A stretch of DNA of 64,000 bases from Chryseobacterium rhizoplanae (lineage in GTDB: Bacteria; Bacteroidota; Bacteroidia; Flavobacteriales; Weeksellaceae), in NCBI RefSeq assembly GCF_900182655.1, contig NZ_FXTC01000003.1, positions 248,001-312,000 of the forward strand. Reading direction: 5' to 3'. Both the position numbers and the translations under genes were made by a program. Shown here piece after piece: positions 1 to 9,318 of the stretch. Within the stretch, counting starts at the first letter, position 1. Every line of letters begins with the position of its first letter. The notes under the pieces were generated by a model. The model saw only the letters and a list, made by a program, of their open reading frames with translations. It ran no database searches and was not told the origin of the DNA.

Positions 1-250
1 TAGCCTCTTCTACAGCTAATTGTACCTGCTTACGGATTTCTTCTTCAAAGATATCATCTGTCCCTACATCATAACCTCCGGTATCAATTACAGTAAAGTC
101 TACCCCGTTCCAGTCTGATTTTCCGTAATGACGGTCCCTGGTAACACCGGCTGTAGAATCTACAATAGCTTCTCTTCTTTCTAATAAACGATTAAAAAGC
201 GTGGATTTTCCTACGTTGGGACGTCCAACGATTGCGACAATATTTGACAT
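1..250 (-). CDS. der: GTPase Der (EngA), N-terminal part only
   Basis: This is the 5' end of a gene running off the left edge; about 83 codons are visible. The translation starts [20 protein letters not shown], giving the G1 P-loop GRPNVGKST at once after the start, then the switch region with AGVTRDRHY and the G3-type DTGGYD. This arrangement is typical of the first G domain of Der, a double-GTPase that acts in assembly of the 50S ribosomal subunit. The ATG is preceded by a leader of roughly 75 bases with a perfect TATCTTTG -7 element at 332-339. The second G domain and KH-like domain lie outside the window, so intactness cannot be judged. Confidence 0.95.
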   Translation of the reverse strand, partial: MSNIVAIVGRPNVGKSTLFNRLLERREAIVDSTAGVTRDRHYGKSDWNGVDFTVIDTGGYDVGTDDIFEEEIRKQVQLAVEEA

Positions 251-331
251 AAAAAATGTTTAATAATCCTTTGCTTATGCTCAGGATATGTTATTAATGG
301 GTTACTCCAACTTTTGGAGCCCAATTTTTTG

Positions 332-339
332 CAAAGATA
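332..339 (-). promoter_or_regulatory. -7 promoter element of der
   Basis: TATCTTTG on the minus strand matches the Bacteroidota TAnnTTTG consensus. No good TTG -33 box is seen. The predicted leader holds a small hairpin (CTCCAA/TTGGAG, 305-319). Confidence 0.5.
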
Positions 340-367
340 AGATTTTATTATTTAACGAGGCTTTTAA

Positions 368-399
368 GGATGGAAGCTGAAAGAAGGAGGCTGGAAGTT
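368..399. repeat. Solitary GGAAGCTGGAAG-type repeat fragment
   Basis: The segment carries two purine-rich units, GGATGGAAGCTGA and GGAGGCTGGAAGTT. It resembles the arms of the inverted repeats at 19541-19689 and 3741-3878, but no partner arm is present here. The rest of the gene-free stretch 251-622 holds the der promoter and AT-rich DNA with nothing else recognised. Confidence 0.45.
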
Positions 400-622
400 A
401 TTATTCATCGGATAAATTAGCATAAACCTGACTCCTCAAATTGAGCAGACAATATTCACCAACCTGCTGCTTATGGGTAGGAGCAGATTTTTTAAAATTT
501 TTATTAAAAATAATTATTTGGATATCAATAAGTAAAGTGTTTTACACTCTTATCATGTTAATTAATCTTTAATTTTGATTTTCATATTTAAAATAAATTC
601 TATAATTTCGCATCATCGAAAC

Positions 623-693
623 AGACCTATAGTGTAACGGTAGCACTCCGGTTTTTGGTACCGTCAGTCGGGGTTCGAATCCCTGTGGGTCTA
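623..693 (+). tRNA. tRNA-Gln (anticodon TTG)
   Basis: A 71-base cloverleaf can be folded. The acceptor stem is 623-629 with 686-692 (AGACCTA/TGGGTCT), with a discriminator A at 693. The D-arm is GTG...CAC, and the anticodon loop TTTTGGT (653-659) puts TTG at 655-657. The T-loop is the standard GGTTCGAATCC. The anticodon reads CAA (and by wobble CAG), so glutamine. No CCA is encoded. A possible -7 element TAATTTCG lies at 603-610, and a strong terminator follows directly. Confidence 0.93.
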
Positions 694-694
694 C

Positions 695-726
695 AAACCA
701 TCCTTTTTTAAGGATGGTTTTTGTTT
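695..726 (+). terminator. Rho-independent terminator of tRNA-Gln
   Basis: An 11-bp perfect stem AAACCATCCTT (695-705) / AAGGATGGTTT (710-720) is followed by a T-rich tail. It begins one base after the mature tRNA end. Confidence 0.85.
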
Positions 727-842
727 TTATATCTTCATGACAAATCCTTAAATTGTAATTTAGCTCAGGAATAGCGACAGAGAAGCAGGTCGAAAAAATT
801 ATTTAAATACTACAATTAAGAATCCGGCTAAAACTAAATAAA

Positions 843-1094
843 ATGACAGAATTAGAATTAAAAAACATCATGGAAATATGTAATAAGGCTACTCCATCTC
901 CATGGACATCATATATTGAAGGTAGAGATTTCGATTCAGGATCGAATTTTATAATGACTGGAGAAGAAGAAAAGAGAGATTACGATATAGAGTTCATTTC
1001 AATAAAGCCTGAGGATCAAGATTTCATTGCCATGGCAAGAAATGTAATTCCATTATTAGTAGATGAAATTATTAAATTAAAAAGAGATCAATAA
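843..1094 (+). CDS. Small unknown protein with an ATPxPW motif
   Basis: The gene encodes 83 residues, acidic, with no signal peptide or membrane segment. It shows the motif ATPSPW at about residues 16-21 and a C-terminal DQDFIAMARNVIPLL block. The combination of ATPGPW-like motif with a D-x-x-FIA-x-AR-x-x-(I/V)P block is familiar to me from short phage-associated and mobile-element proteins, but I cannot name a function. It stands alone between the tRNA-Gln terminator and katG, sharing a bidirectional terminator with katG. The position just downstream of a tRNA gene would suit a remnant of an integrated element; that is inference only. Confidence 0.6.
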   Translation: MTELELKNIMEICNKATPSPWTSYIEGRDFDSGSNFIMTGEEEKRDYDIEFISIKPEDQDFIAMARNVIPLLVDEIIKLKRDQ

Positions 1095-1140
1095 AATAAA
1101 TAAATCTTTCGCTAACCTTCAAAGTCGACAATAAATATAA

Positions 1141-1176
1141 AAAACAACAGGCTGCCTTTTCAAGACAGCCTGTTTG
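1141..1176. terminator. Bidirectional terminator between the small gene and katG
   Basis: AACAGGCTG (1146-1154) pairs with CAGCCTGTT (1166-1174). An A-rich tract lies on the left and T's on the right, so it can serve both convergent genes. Confidence 0.8.
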
Positions 1177-1193
1177 TTATATGATTAAAAAGA

Positions 1194-3479
<2,286 letters not shown>

Positions 3480-3535
3480 TTATTTTATTTTTTATGTTGA
3501 TTAATACAGTTTAATTTTCTGTTGTAAGAACATGA

Positions 3536-3566
3536 CAAACCTACAACGTTTGTTTAATAAATACAA
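3536..3566 (-). promoter_or_regulatory. katG promoter (TTG-N20-TAGGTTTG)
   Basis: On the minus strand TTG (3564-3566) is followed after exactly 20 bases by TAGGTTTG (3536-3543). This matches the Bacteroidota -33/-7 consensus. The predicted leader is about 55 bases. Confidence 0.7.
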
Positions 3567-3740
3567 TCTATTAATTTTTATTTCAACGATAGTTAAAAAC
3601 TATAAATATGTATTTCTGACAGCATCAGAACTAAGACAAAATTGTGGTATTAAGTTAATCATTTTTCAGATTAACTTAAATAAAAACAGCAGTATAGCGC
3701 TCAATTTAGAATTACTCAACGTAAGAATTTACAAAGAAAG

Positions 3741-3878
3741 GAAGAAAGAAGCTTGAGGAAGGAAGTGTAATAATATCAGGAAAAATAAATTATCAATTCT
3801 AAAAAAAATATGAAAAAATATACTATTTCATAAAACTACTGAAAGTGCCTCCAGCTTCCTTCTCCCAGCTTCCAACTT
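3741..3878. repeat. Degenerate GGAAGCTGGAGG-type inverted repeat
   Basis: The left part (3741-3766) reads GAAGAAAGAAGCTTGAGGAA and more. The right part (3848-3878) is its imperfect inverse, with CCTCCAGCTTCC followed by CCCAGCTTCC. About 80 AT-rich bases separate them. The arms are related to the perfect pair at 19541-19689. The rest of the 450-base gap between katG and the next gene holds only the katG promoter and AT-rich DNA. Confidence 0.5.
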
Positions 3879-3907
3879 TATCTCACTAAAAATAAATTAA
3901 CTACCTT

Positions 3908-3915
3908 TATCTTTA
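3908..3915 (+). promoter_or_regulatory. -7-like element abutting the haem-binding gene start
   Basis: TATCTTTA differs from TAnnTTTG only at the last base and ends 6 bases before the ATG at 3922. A transcript from here would have almost no leader. Confidence 0.4.
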
Positions 3916-3921
3916 CCAAAC

Positions 3922-4404
3922 ATGAATATTATCTCTATGAAAAAAATAATTGTTGTTATTCTCGTTGCCTTTATCATCATTCAGTTTTTTCCTATTGACA
4001 AAACAAATCCGCCTGCCACCCCGGGTATGGATTTTCTGAAGATTAAAAATACTCCGGAAAAAATTGCCCGTACCATTAGAACTTCTTGTTACGACTGTCA
4101 TTCCAACGAAACCACTTATCCCTGGTATACTAATTTTTCACCAGCTTCATGGTGGGTAAAAAATCATATTGATGAAGGCAGGAAGCATCTTAATTTTTCT
4201 ACCTTTGCAGTATATGAACCTAAAGGACAACTTCATAAACTGGAGGAATGTATAGAAATGGTTGAAAAAAAAGAAATGCCGCTTGAATCTTATTATTTAG
4301 GACATCAGGATGCCAAGCTATCGGATGAACAGCGTGCAGAACTTATTCAATATTTCAAAAAGGTTAAAGAAGATACCGAAAGAAGAATCATGTTTAATAA
4401 ATAA
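3922..4404 (+). CDS. Membrane-anchored haem-binding domain protein
   Basis: The 160-residue protein has one N-terminal membrane segment (about residues 7-24) and a periplasmic domain with a CxxCH haem-attachment motif at residues 56-60 (SCYDCH). This is followed by YPWYTNFSPASWW, typical of the Pfam Haem_bd family (c-type cytochrome-like, often near cytochrome peroxidase genes). It most likely carries one covalently bound haem outside the inner membrane. An internal ATG at 3937 would also leave the signal anchor whole; I keep the first ATG. The next gene starts 4 bases after its stop, so the two are co-transcribed. Confidence 0.8.
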   Translation: MNIISMKKIIVVILVAFIIIQFFPIDKTNPPATPGMDFLKIKNTPEKIARTIRTSCYDCHSNETTYPWYTNFSPASWWVKNHIDEGRKHLNFSTFAVYEPKGQLHKLEECIEMVEKKEMPLESYYLGHQDAKLSDEQRAELIQYFKKVKEDTERRIMFNK

Positions 4405-4408
4405 AGCT

Positions 4409-4819
4409 GTGGAAAACTGGGAAAATAAACATATTGTATTTTTTGACGGAGATTGCGGAGTCTGTAATTTCTGGGTACAGTGGATTTTGGAGCGAGATAA
4501 GAAAGACCAATTCATGTTTGCTTCCCTTCAATCTGAATTCGGACAGCAATTTTTATCTGAAAGAGGTCTGGAAACAAATGTCTTTAATACGATGTACCTA
4601 TGGAAACCGGGACGATATTATCTGATCAAATCGCGGGCAGTACTGGAAATCGCCAACTTACTGGGAGGAGTTTATAAACTTTCTTTTATTGGTAAAATTA
4701 TGCCTGCATTTTTAAGCGATAAAGTATATGATATTATTTCCCGAAACAGAATGAAACTGGCCAATCAGAAATGTTATTTACCGGATCAGCACCAGAAGAA
4801 AAAGTTTATTCAGGTGTAA
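4409..4819 (+). CDS. DCC-family thiol-disulfide oxidoreductase-like protein
   Basis: The product has about 136 residues and belongs to the DCC (DUF393) family. The hallmark FFDGDCGVCNFW lies at residues 11-22, with the CxxC pair at 16 and 19. These proteins look like short thioredoxin-fold enzymes, but their substrates are poorly known. I chose the GTG at 4409 because it falls directly after the stop of the upstream gene and gives the family's usual N-terminus. An ATG-initiated extension to 4310 would overlap the upstream gene by about 95 bases and has no family support. The pairing with a c-type haem protein suggests a redox role in the envelope, which is an inference. Confidence 0.82.
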   Translation: MENWENKHIVFFDGDCGVCNFWVQWILERDKKDQFMFASLQSEFGQQFLSERGLETNVFNTMYLWKPGRYYLIKSRAVLEIANLLGGVYKLSFIGKIMPAFLSDKVYDIISRNRMKLANQKCYLPDQHQKKKFIQV

Positions 4820-4860
4820 TTTTATCTTATAGAAAGTTTCTTTCCAATTATTATAAAATA

Positions 4861-4927
4861 TCATTCCGTAAGAAATTCTTACAGCACAACATTAAAATGA
4901 AAGATTGTATAGATTCCTACGGAATGA
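4861..4927. repeat. Imperfect inverted repeat TCATTCCGTA...TACGGAATGA
   Basis: TCATTCCGTAAGAAAT at the left faces ATTCCTACGGAATGA at 4913-4927, with 36 bases between the arms. It sits just downstream of the DCC gene but has no T-run, so it looks like a dispersed palindromic repeat and not a terminator. Confidence 0.55.
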
Positions 4928-4950
4928 CAAATAAGACGTATAGTTGTTTT

Positions 4951-4992
4951 TGTTTAATGTTTAATGTTTAATGTTTAATGTTTAATGTTTAA
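4951..4992. repeat. Tandem heptamer array, 6 x TGTTTAA
   Basis: Six exact, uninterrupted copies of a 7-base unit (42 bases) lie in the non-coding gap before the amylase 3' end. Confidence 0.95.
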
Positions 4993-5029
4993 TGGAAGTT
5001 AAACTGAAGAACGGTCTTTTACCAGCTTA

Positions 5030-5078
5030 ATCAATTATCAATTATCAATTATCAATTATCAATTATCAATTATCAATT
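5030..5078. repeat. Tandem heptamer array, 7 x ATCAATT
   Basis: Seven exact copies of a 7-base unit (49 bases) end 12 bases before the amylase stop codon. The unit differs from that at 4951-4992 but has the same length. Confidence 0.95.
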
Positions 5079-5090
5079 ATTACTCATTAC

Positions 5091-6530
5091 TTATAAATTA
5101 AGTGACCATACAGAATAAGAATTCGGCGGACACTGGATTTTCACCCATTTATCACCTTGGGTAGTCGGGTACCAGGTTGAATTTCCGGTAAAATCTTTAA
5201 TCTGCTGGCTGCTCCAGTTGGTTTCTACCCATCTTTCCTGCCAGCTTGATGATGTATTGATATAAACAACCAGCCCGGGATTTCCATTATATCCGTTTCT
5301 TCTTGCAATATATTCATCATTATCGGTGTAGAGAATAGAAGTTGTTCCGGTAGCTTTATTATTATGAATCCAGATCAGATTGTTCAGTCTCTCTTTGTTC
5401 AGCCATTCTTCATAATCTCTGTAAAAAATGGTCGGATATCCTTCATGGGTTAAGATATAGGCATAGGCCGGCATTTTATTATAAATGATATCCGTGTCAT
5501 GATTGGCTACAAAAGTGACAGCTTTATATGGATTTCTTTTCCACATCATATCATCATTCAGAACGTTTAAATTTCCGTTGTCAAAAGCCTCATCCATTTT
5601 ATAATAAGCCGCAAAATCAAATACGGAGCTGTTCGCATTATTGGCCCACCATTCCAGTGTATTTACATTAGAGTCCCATAATTCACCAACAGAAAATCCG
5701 CCTACTTTAGAATTCCAGGTATTAACAACCCAAGGACCGAAACCTTTAACGTAATCAAACCTCCATCCATCAAACTTCATTACATTCTTATAATATTTTG
5801 CAACAGAATCATCTCTTCCCCAAAGCCAGTCCTGAACATGTGGATTAACATGAGACAGATCAGGAAATCCGCCAAAAGCGCCTTCGTCATTGTTTCCGTA
5901 AGCATTTTTATAAAAATCATTGTAGTTTCTCTGAAATTTTCCCGAAGCAACGCCTGAAAAATCAGTCCAGGTATTGGTTCCGGTGAAAGGATTCGCTTCG
6001 GATTGTCCACCACTGTTATGATTGATCACTATATCTGCATATACCTGCATATTTTCTGTGTGTGCTTTTGTAATCAATGCTTCCAATTCTGTTCTTGATC
6101 CGAAACGGGTTTCCACGCTTCCATTCTGATTAAAATTTCCAAAATCATAATAATCCGTAGGATCATATCCCATAGAGTAAGCTCCGTTCTGTGCTTTTGA
6201 AGCAGGAGGAAGCCATACGGCACCAATTCCCGCATCAGACCATGCAGTTAATTTATCTTTAACGGTATTCCACCAGTTGCCTCCTTCAGGAACATCCCAG
6301 TAAAAACCCTGCATCAGAACTCCACCACCGGGACCCGCAATAAATTTACCATTTGTAGATCCGGAATCCTTTCCGGTACTGAATGGACGGCCGTCATGAT
6401 GAGTAACATTCACCGTTTTGTTATGAACTTCTTCCTGCCGGGAAGTCTCTGTAATCAATTCATCCCTGTTCTGACATGAGCTGACTAGTGCTAAAGCCAA
6501 TAGGGAAAGGAAAAAATATGTTTTTTTCAT
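5091..6530 (-). CDS. Lipoprotein alpha-amylase (GH13, archaeal/plant-like subfamily)
   Basis: The 479-residue protein starts with a lipoprotein signal (LALALVSSC, Cys19) and a roughly 50-residue linker, then a GH13 barrel. The four conserved regions are visible: DIVINH (Asp166, His171), GWRFDYVK (Arg257, nucleophile Asp259, Lys262), VGELWD (acid/base Glu283) and FVANHD (His344, Asp345). The phrases VLMQGFYWDVPEGGNWWNTV and FYRDYEEWLNK closely recall the Pyrococcus/Thermococcus enzymes assigned to GH13 subfamily 7; this is from memory, not a search. It should hydrolyse alpha-1,4-glucans at the cell surface or in the periplasm. There are no sus-type neighbours. The 3' end abuts a heptamer array. 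Confidence 0.93.
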   Translation of the reverse strand: MKKTYFFLSLLALALVSSCQNRDELITETSRQEEVHNKTVNVTHHDGRPFSTGKDSGSTNGKFIAGPGGGVLMQGFYWDVPEGGNWWNTVKDKLTAWSDAGIGAVWLPPASKAQNGAYSMGYDPTDYYDFGNFNQNGSVETRFGSRTELEALITKAHTENMQVYADIVINHNSGGQSEANPFTGTNTWTDFSGVASGKFQRNYNDFYKNAYGNNDEGAFGGFPDLSHVNPHVQDWLWGRDDSVAKYYKNVMKFDGWRFDYVKGFGPWVVNTWNSKVGGFSVGELWDSNVNTLEWWANNANSSVFDFAAYYKMDEAFDNGNLNVLNDDMMWKRNPYKAVTFVANHDTDIIYNKMPAYAYILTHEGYPTIFYRDYEEWLNKERLNNLIWIHNNKATGTTSILYTDNDEYIARRNGYNGNPGLVVYINTSSSWQERWVETNWSSQQIKDFTGNSTWYPTTQGDKWVKIQCPPNSYSVWSLNL

Positions 6531-6703
6531 TGTAATAATTAATTATCAATCTATTAAACAAGATACAATTTTATTGAAAACAAATTCAAATGAATGGGAA
6601 ATATTTTAATTTTCAATAATAAATCAAGAGGAAAGTCATTTAAAATTTTCATTAAAAAATCATAAATTTTTCAGATTCTCGAAACAATTTTTCTTTTAAT
6701 CCA

Positions 6704-6711
6704 TATATTTG
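6704..6711 (+). promoter_or_regulatory. -7 element of the DUF4290-murA operon
   Basis: TATATTTG is a perfect TAnnTTTG match ending 6 bases before the ATG at 6718. Transcription would start at or next to the start codon. The TTG within the element could be mistaken for a start codon. Confidence 0.6.
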
Positions 6712-6717
6712 CATACT

Positions 6718-7389
6718 ATGGAATACAATACCCAAAAAACTCAGCTTCATATGCCGGAATACGGCAGAATTATACAACAGTTGGTTGAGCGCTGCAAAGA
6801 ACTTCCTACCAAAGAGGAAAGGAATGAAATGGCTATGGCAATCATCGATTTTATGGGTCAGAGAAACCCACAACTTCGCGACGAGGAAAATTATAAACAT
6901 AAACTTTGGGACCATCTTTTTATTCTTGCTAATCATGATCTGGATGTAGATTCTCCATATCCGTTCCCTACTCCGGAACAATTGGCAGAAAAGCCTAAAA
7001 GAATGGAATATCCAAAACTTCAGGGTGACTTTAAGTTTTACGGAAAAAGTATTCTTCAATTGATAGAAAAAGCAATTGAACTGGAAACGGGTGATGAAAA
7101 AGAAGCCCTTATCGAGGTAATTGCCAACAATATGAAGAAATCTTATAATGTCTATAATAAAGAACATGTGACGGATGATGTAATTTTCCGCCACCTGAAA
7201 GAACTGTCTGAAAACAGGCTGGACCTTACCGGAATAGATTCTCTTGAAAAAAGTAAAATCTATTACACCAGCAATAACAACAACAGGAATAACAACAATA
7301 ACAACAGGAATAACAACAGTAATAAAAACAACAACAGCAACCAGCCTAACAAAAGAAGGCATAATAACAATCATAAAAACAGAAAATAA
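6718..7389 (+). CDS. DUF4290 family protein with asparagine-rich tail
   Basis: The product has 223 residues from the ATG at 6718. The N-terminal ~180 residues are a helical, charged cytoplasmic domain (MEYNTQKTQLHMPEYGR start, DFMGQRNPQLRD) that I recognise as DUF4290, a family found beside murA in flavobacteria; its function is unknown. The last ~45 residues are almost only Asn, with Arg, Lys and Ser, coded by AAC/AAT runs. The stop codon overlaps the murA start (TAATG), which implies translational coupling. The in-frame TTG at 6709 belongs to the promoter, so I reject it as a start. Confidence 0.82.
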   Translation: MEYNTQKTQLHMPEYGRIIQQLVERCKELPTKEERNEMAMAIIDFMGQRNPQLRDEENYKHKLWDHLFILANHDLDVDSPYPFPTPEQLAEKPKRMEYPKLQGDFKFYGKSILQLIEKAIELETGDEKEALIEVIANNMKKSYNVYNKEHVTDDVIFRHLKELSENRLDLTGIDSLEKSKIYYTSNNNNRNNNNNNRNNNSNKNNNSNQPNKRRHNNNHKNRK

Positions 7390-8696
7390 TGAGTGGAACA
7401 TTTCAAATACGAGGAGGAAAAAGACTGCAGGGCGAAATAACTCCACAAGGGGCCAAGAATGAGGCTCTACAAATTTTATGTGCGGTACTCCTTACGGACG
7501 AAGAGGTAAGAATCAAAAATATTCCGGATATTCATGATGTCAACAGACTGATTGAAATTCTTGGAGATTTTGGGGTAAAAATTACTAAAAACGGACAGGG
7601 AGATTATACTTTCAAGGCTGATCAGGTAAATTTTGATTACATAAAATCTAACGAGTTCAAAAAAGACGGCGCAAAATTACGTGGATCCATTATGCTGATG
7701 GGACCAATGCTTGCCCGTTACGGTGAAGCCTATATGCCGACTCCGGGAGGGGACAAAATCGGAAGAAGAAGACTGGATACCCACTTTCAGGGACTTGTTG
7801 AACTGGGTGCTGAATTCAATTATGATGAAGAGGAATATTTCTATTCTTTAAAAGCTAAAGAATTAAGAGGAAAATTTATCTTACTGGAAGAAGCTTCTGT
7901 TACCGGAACTGCCAACATTGTAATGGCAGCAGCTCTGGCAAAAGGAAAAACAAGAATCTACAACGCGGCATGCGAACCTTATCTTCAGCAATTGTGTAAA
8001 ATGCTGAACAGAATGGGAGCCAATATCTCAGGAATCGGGTCTAACCTTCTTACTATTGAAGGAGTAGATTATCTGAGAGGAACAGAACATACTATGCTTC
8101 CGGATATGGTAGAAATCGGATCGTGGATTGGTCTTGCAGCTATGACGAAATCTGAAATTACCATCAAAAATGTAAACTGGAACCAGCTTGGTGTCATCCC
8201 GAATACATTCAGAAAATTAGGAATCGAGCTTGAGCAAAGTGGTGATGATATCTACATTCCTGCTCAGGAACATTATAAAATTCAGAAATTTATTGACGGA
8301 TCTATCCTTACTATCTCGGATGCTCCATGGCCAGGATTTACGCCGGATTTATTATCTATTATTTTAGTGGTAGCTACTCAGGCAAAAGGAAGCATTCTGG
8401 TTCATCAGAAAATGTTTGAATCCAGATTATTCTTTGTTGATAAATTAATTGACATGGGAGCTCAGATCATTTTATGTGATCCGCACAGAGCTACGGTAAT
8501 CGGGTTGAACCAGGAAGCTCCGCTAAGAGGAACAACGATGGTTTCTCCGGATATCAGAGCTGGAAATGCACTTCTTATTGCAGCACTTTCTGCAGAAGGA
8601 AAATCTATTATCCACAATATCGAGCAAATCGACAGAGGATATGAGAATATCGATGGAAGGCTGAAAGCAATTGGTGCTGATATCGAAAGAATTTAA
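7389..8696 (+). CDS. murA: UDP-N-acetylglucosamine 1-carboxyvinyltransferase MurA
   Basis: The 435-residue enzyme catalyses the first committed step of peptidoglycan precursor synthesis, transfer of enolpyruvate from PEP to UDP-GlcNAc. The N-terminal GAKNEAL motif (Lys23 region), the LRGSIMLMGPMLARYGE block and the C-terminal DRGYENIDGRL motif are all in place. In the active-site loop the family's PGGCxIG reads PGGDKIG, so the catalytic cysteine is Asp122. This variant is known from other phyla to remain active and to resist fosfomycin. The gene is coupled to DUF4290 by a TAATG overlap and ends at a terminator. Confidence 0.97.
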   Translation: MSGTFQIRGGKRLQGEITPQGAKNEALQILCAVLLTDEEVRIKNIPDIHDVNRLIEILGDFGVKITKNGQGDYTFKADQVNFDYIKSNEFKKDGAKLRGSIMLMGPMLARYGEAYMPTPGGDKIGRRRLDTHFQGLVELGAEFNYDEEEYFYSLKAKELRGKFILLEEASVTGTANIVMAAALAKGKTRIYNAACEPYLQQLCKMLNRMGANISGIGSNLLTIEGVDYLRGTEHTMLPDMVEIGSWIGLAAMTKSEITIKNVNWNQLGVIPNTFRKLGIELEQSGDDIYIPAQEHYKIQKFIDGSILTISDAPWPGFTPDLLSIILVVATQAKGSILVHQKMFESRLFFVDKLIDMGAQIILCDPHRATVIGLNQEAPLRGTTMVSPDIRAGNALLIAALSAEGKSIIHNIEQIDRGYENIDGRLKAIGADIERI

Positions 8697-8716
8697 AATT
8701 ATTTTATTTAATATCG

Positions 8717-8753
8717 AAGCGTTCAGAGTAATCTGAGCGCTTTTTTCTTTTTT
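8717..8753 (+). terminator. murA terminator
   Basis: AAGCGTTCAGA (8717-8727) pairs with TCTGAGCGCTT (8732-8742) with one G-T pair. A TTTTTTCTTTTTT tail follows. Confidence 0.85.
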
Positions 8754-8764
8754 ACCACCCCGTC

Positions 8765-8804
8765 AAAAATTCTTTGAATTTTCGCCACCCCTCCGGAGGA
8801 GGGG
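8765..8804. repeat. Two adjacent hairpins with CCCCTCC/GGAGGGG
   Basis: AAAATTC-TTT-GAATTTT (8766-8782) is followed at once by CCCCTCC-GGA-GGAGGGG (8788-8804). The second has no T-run in either direction. It looks like a dispersed palindromic repeat unit placed downstream of the murA terminator. Confidence 0.55.
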
Positions 8805-8852
8805 AATTTTGTCCCGGCCAATAATTGTTCTGTTTTAATTTACATTTAGTAT

Positions 8853-8888
8853 AAAGTAAAAAGTGCCCGGTAAAAAACCGGACACTTT
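8853..8888 (-). terminator. Terminator of the NIL-domain gene
   Basis: AAAGTGTCCGGT/ACCGGGCACTTT on the minus strand (arms 8877-8888 and 8860-8871, one mismatch), followed by TTTTAC. Confidence 0.75.
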
Positions 8889-8915
8889 GAGTAATTAAAA
8901 CTATATGAATCTCAC

Positions 8916-9227
8916 TTAAAAATACTTTCTGCAGATATACTCCACTGTTGTATTCATAAGTTTATTTTTATTCAGATAGATCTCAAGCTGCTGAAAATCT
9001 TCTGAATTGACATTAATATATAACTGTACTGAACCAAAACTATATCCGTTCACATACTCTACATTAGCGGATAACACTCTATGACAGATGCCCAGTTGAT
9101 TGTAGATGGTATTCATTAAATGTTCAAATTTCATTTTGCCATTCAACTCTATTTCCAATAACAATTCTTTTTTAGGCAGGTTAATTTTATTTTGTAAAAC
9201 CTGCAGGCCCGGATTAGGTGTAATCAT
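8916..9227 (-). CDS. Stand-alone NIL-domain protein
   Basis: The product has 103 residues and no signal peptide. Residues ~15-100 read as a single NIL domain, the ACT-like ligand domain normally found at the C-terminus of MetN methionine-transporter ATPases. The signs are the opening LLLEIELNG, the central VLSANVEYVNGYSFGSVQLY and the closing LEIYLNKNKLMNTTVEYI. No ABC ATPase sequence lies upstream; the gap of about 160 bases holds a promoter and an operator instead, so this is not a truncated metN. A role in sensing or carrying a sulfur compound is inferred from the family only. The gene is monocistronic, with its own promoter and terminator. Confidence 0.7.
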   Translation of the reverse strand: MITPNPGLQVLQNKINLPKKELLLEIELNGKMKFEHLMNTIYNQLGICHRVLSANVEYVNGYSFGSVQLYINVNSEDFQQLEIYLNKNKLMNTTVEYICRKYF

Positions 9228-9288
9228 CGCTAAACATTTTTTGGTTAAACTTCTATGATCATATTGCGCTCTGCATTTAAATCTGTGA

Positions 9289-9318
9289 CAAAAATATAAA
9301 AAAATATTAGTCCACCAA
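9289..9318 (-). promoter_or_regulatory. Promoter of the NIL-domain gene
   Basis: On the minus strand TTG (9316-9318), 19 bases, then TATTTTTG (9289-9296), a full match to the Bacteroidota consensus. The predicted leader is ~55 bases. Confidence 0.65.

Noticed and set aside
3532..3756. 74-codon ORF in the katG upstream gap
   Set aside because: It overlaps the katG promoter, has no recognisable domain or ribosome-binding context, and its composition looks like translated AT-rich spacer.
4310..4408. N-terminal extension of the DCC protein starting at an ATG inside the haem-binding gene
   Set aside because: The extension would overlap the upstream gene by ~95 bases and lies before the conserved family start; the GTG at 4409 fits the operon spacing better.
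5030..5078. CRISPR-like array
   Set aside because: The units are 7 bases long, contiguous and without spacers; these are simple tandem repeats.
6652..7446. 264-codon ORF on the minus strand opposite DUF4290
   Set aside because: It is the shadow of the DUF4290 gene; the valine/isoleucine run is the reverse of the Asn codon run. DUF4290 has family support and is coupled to murA.
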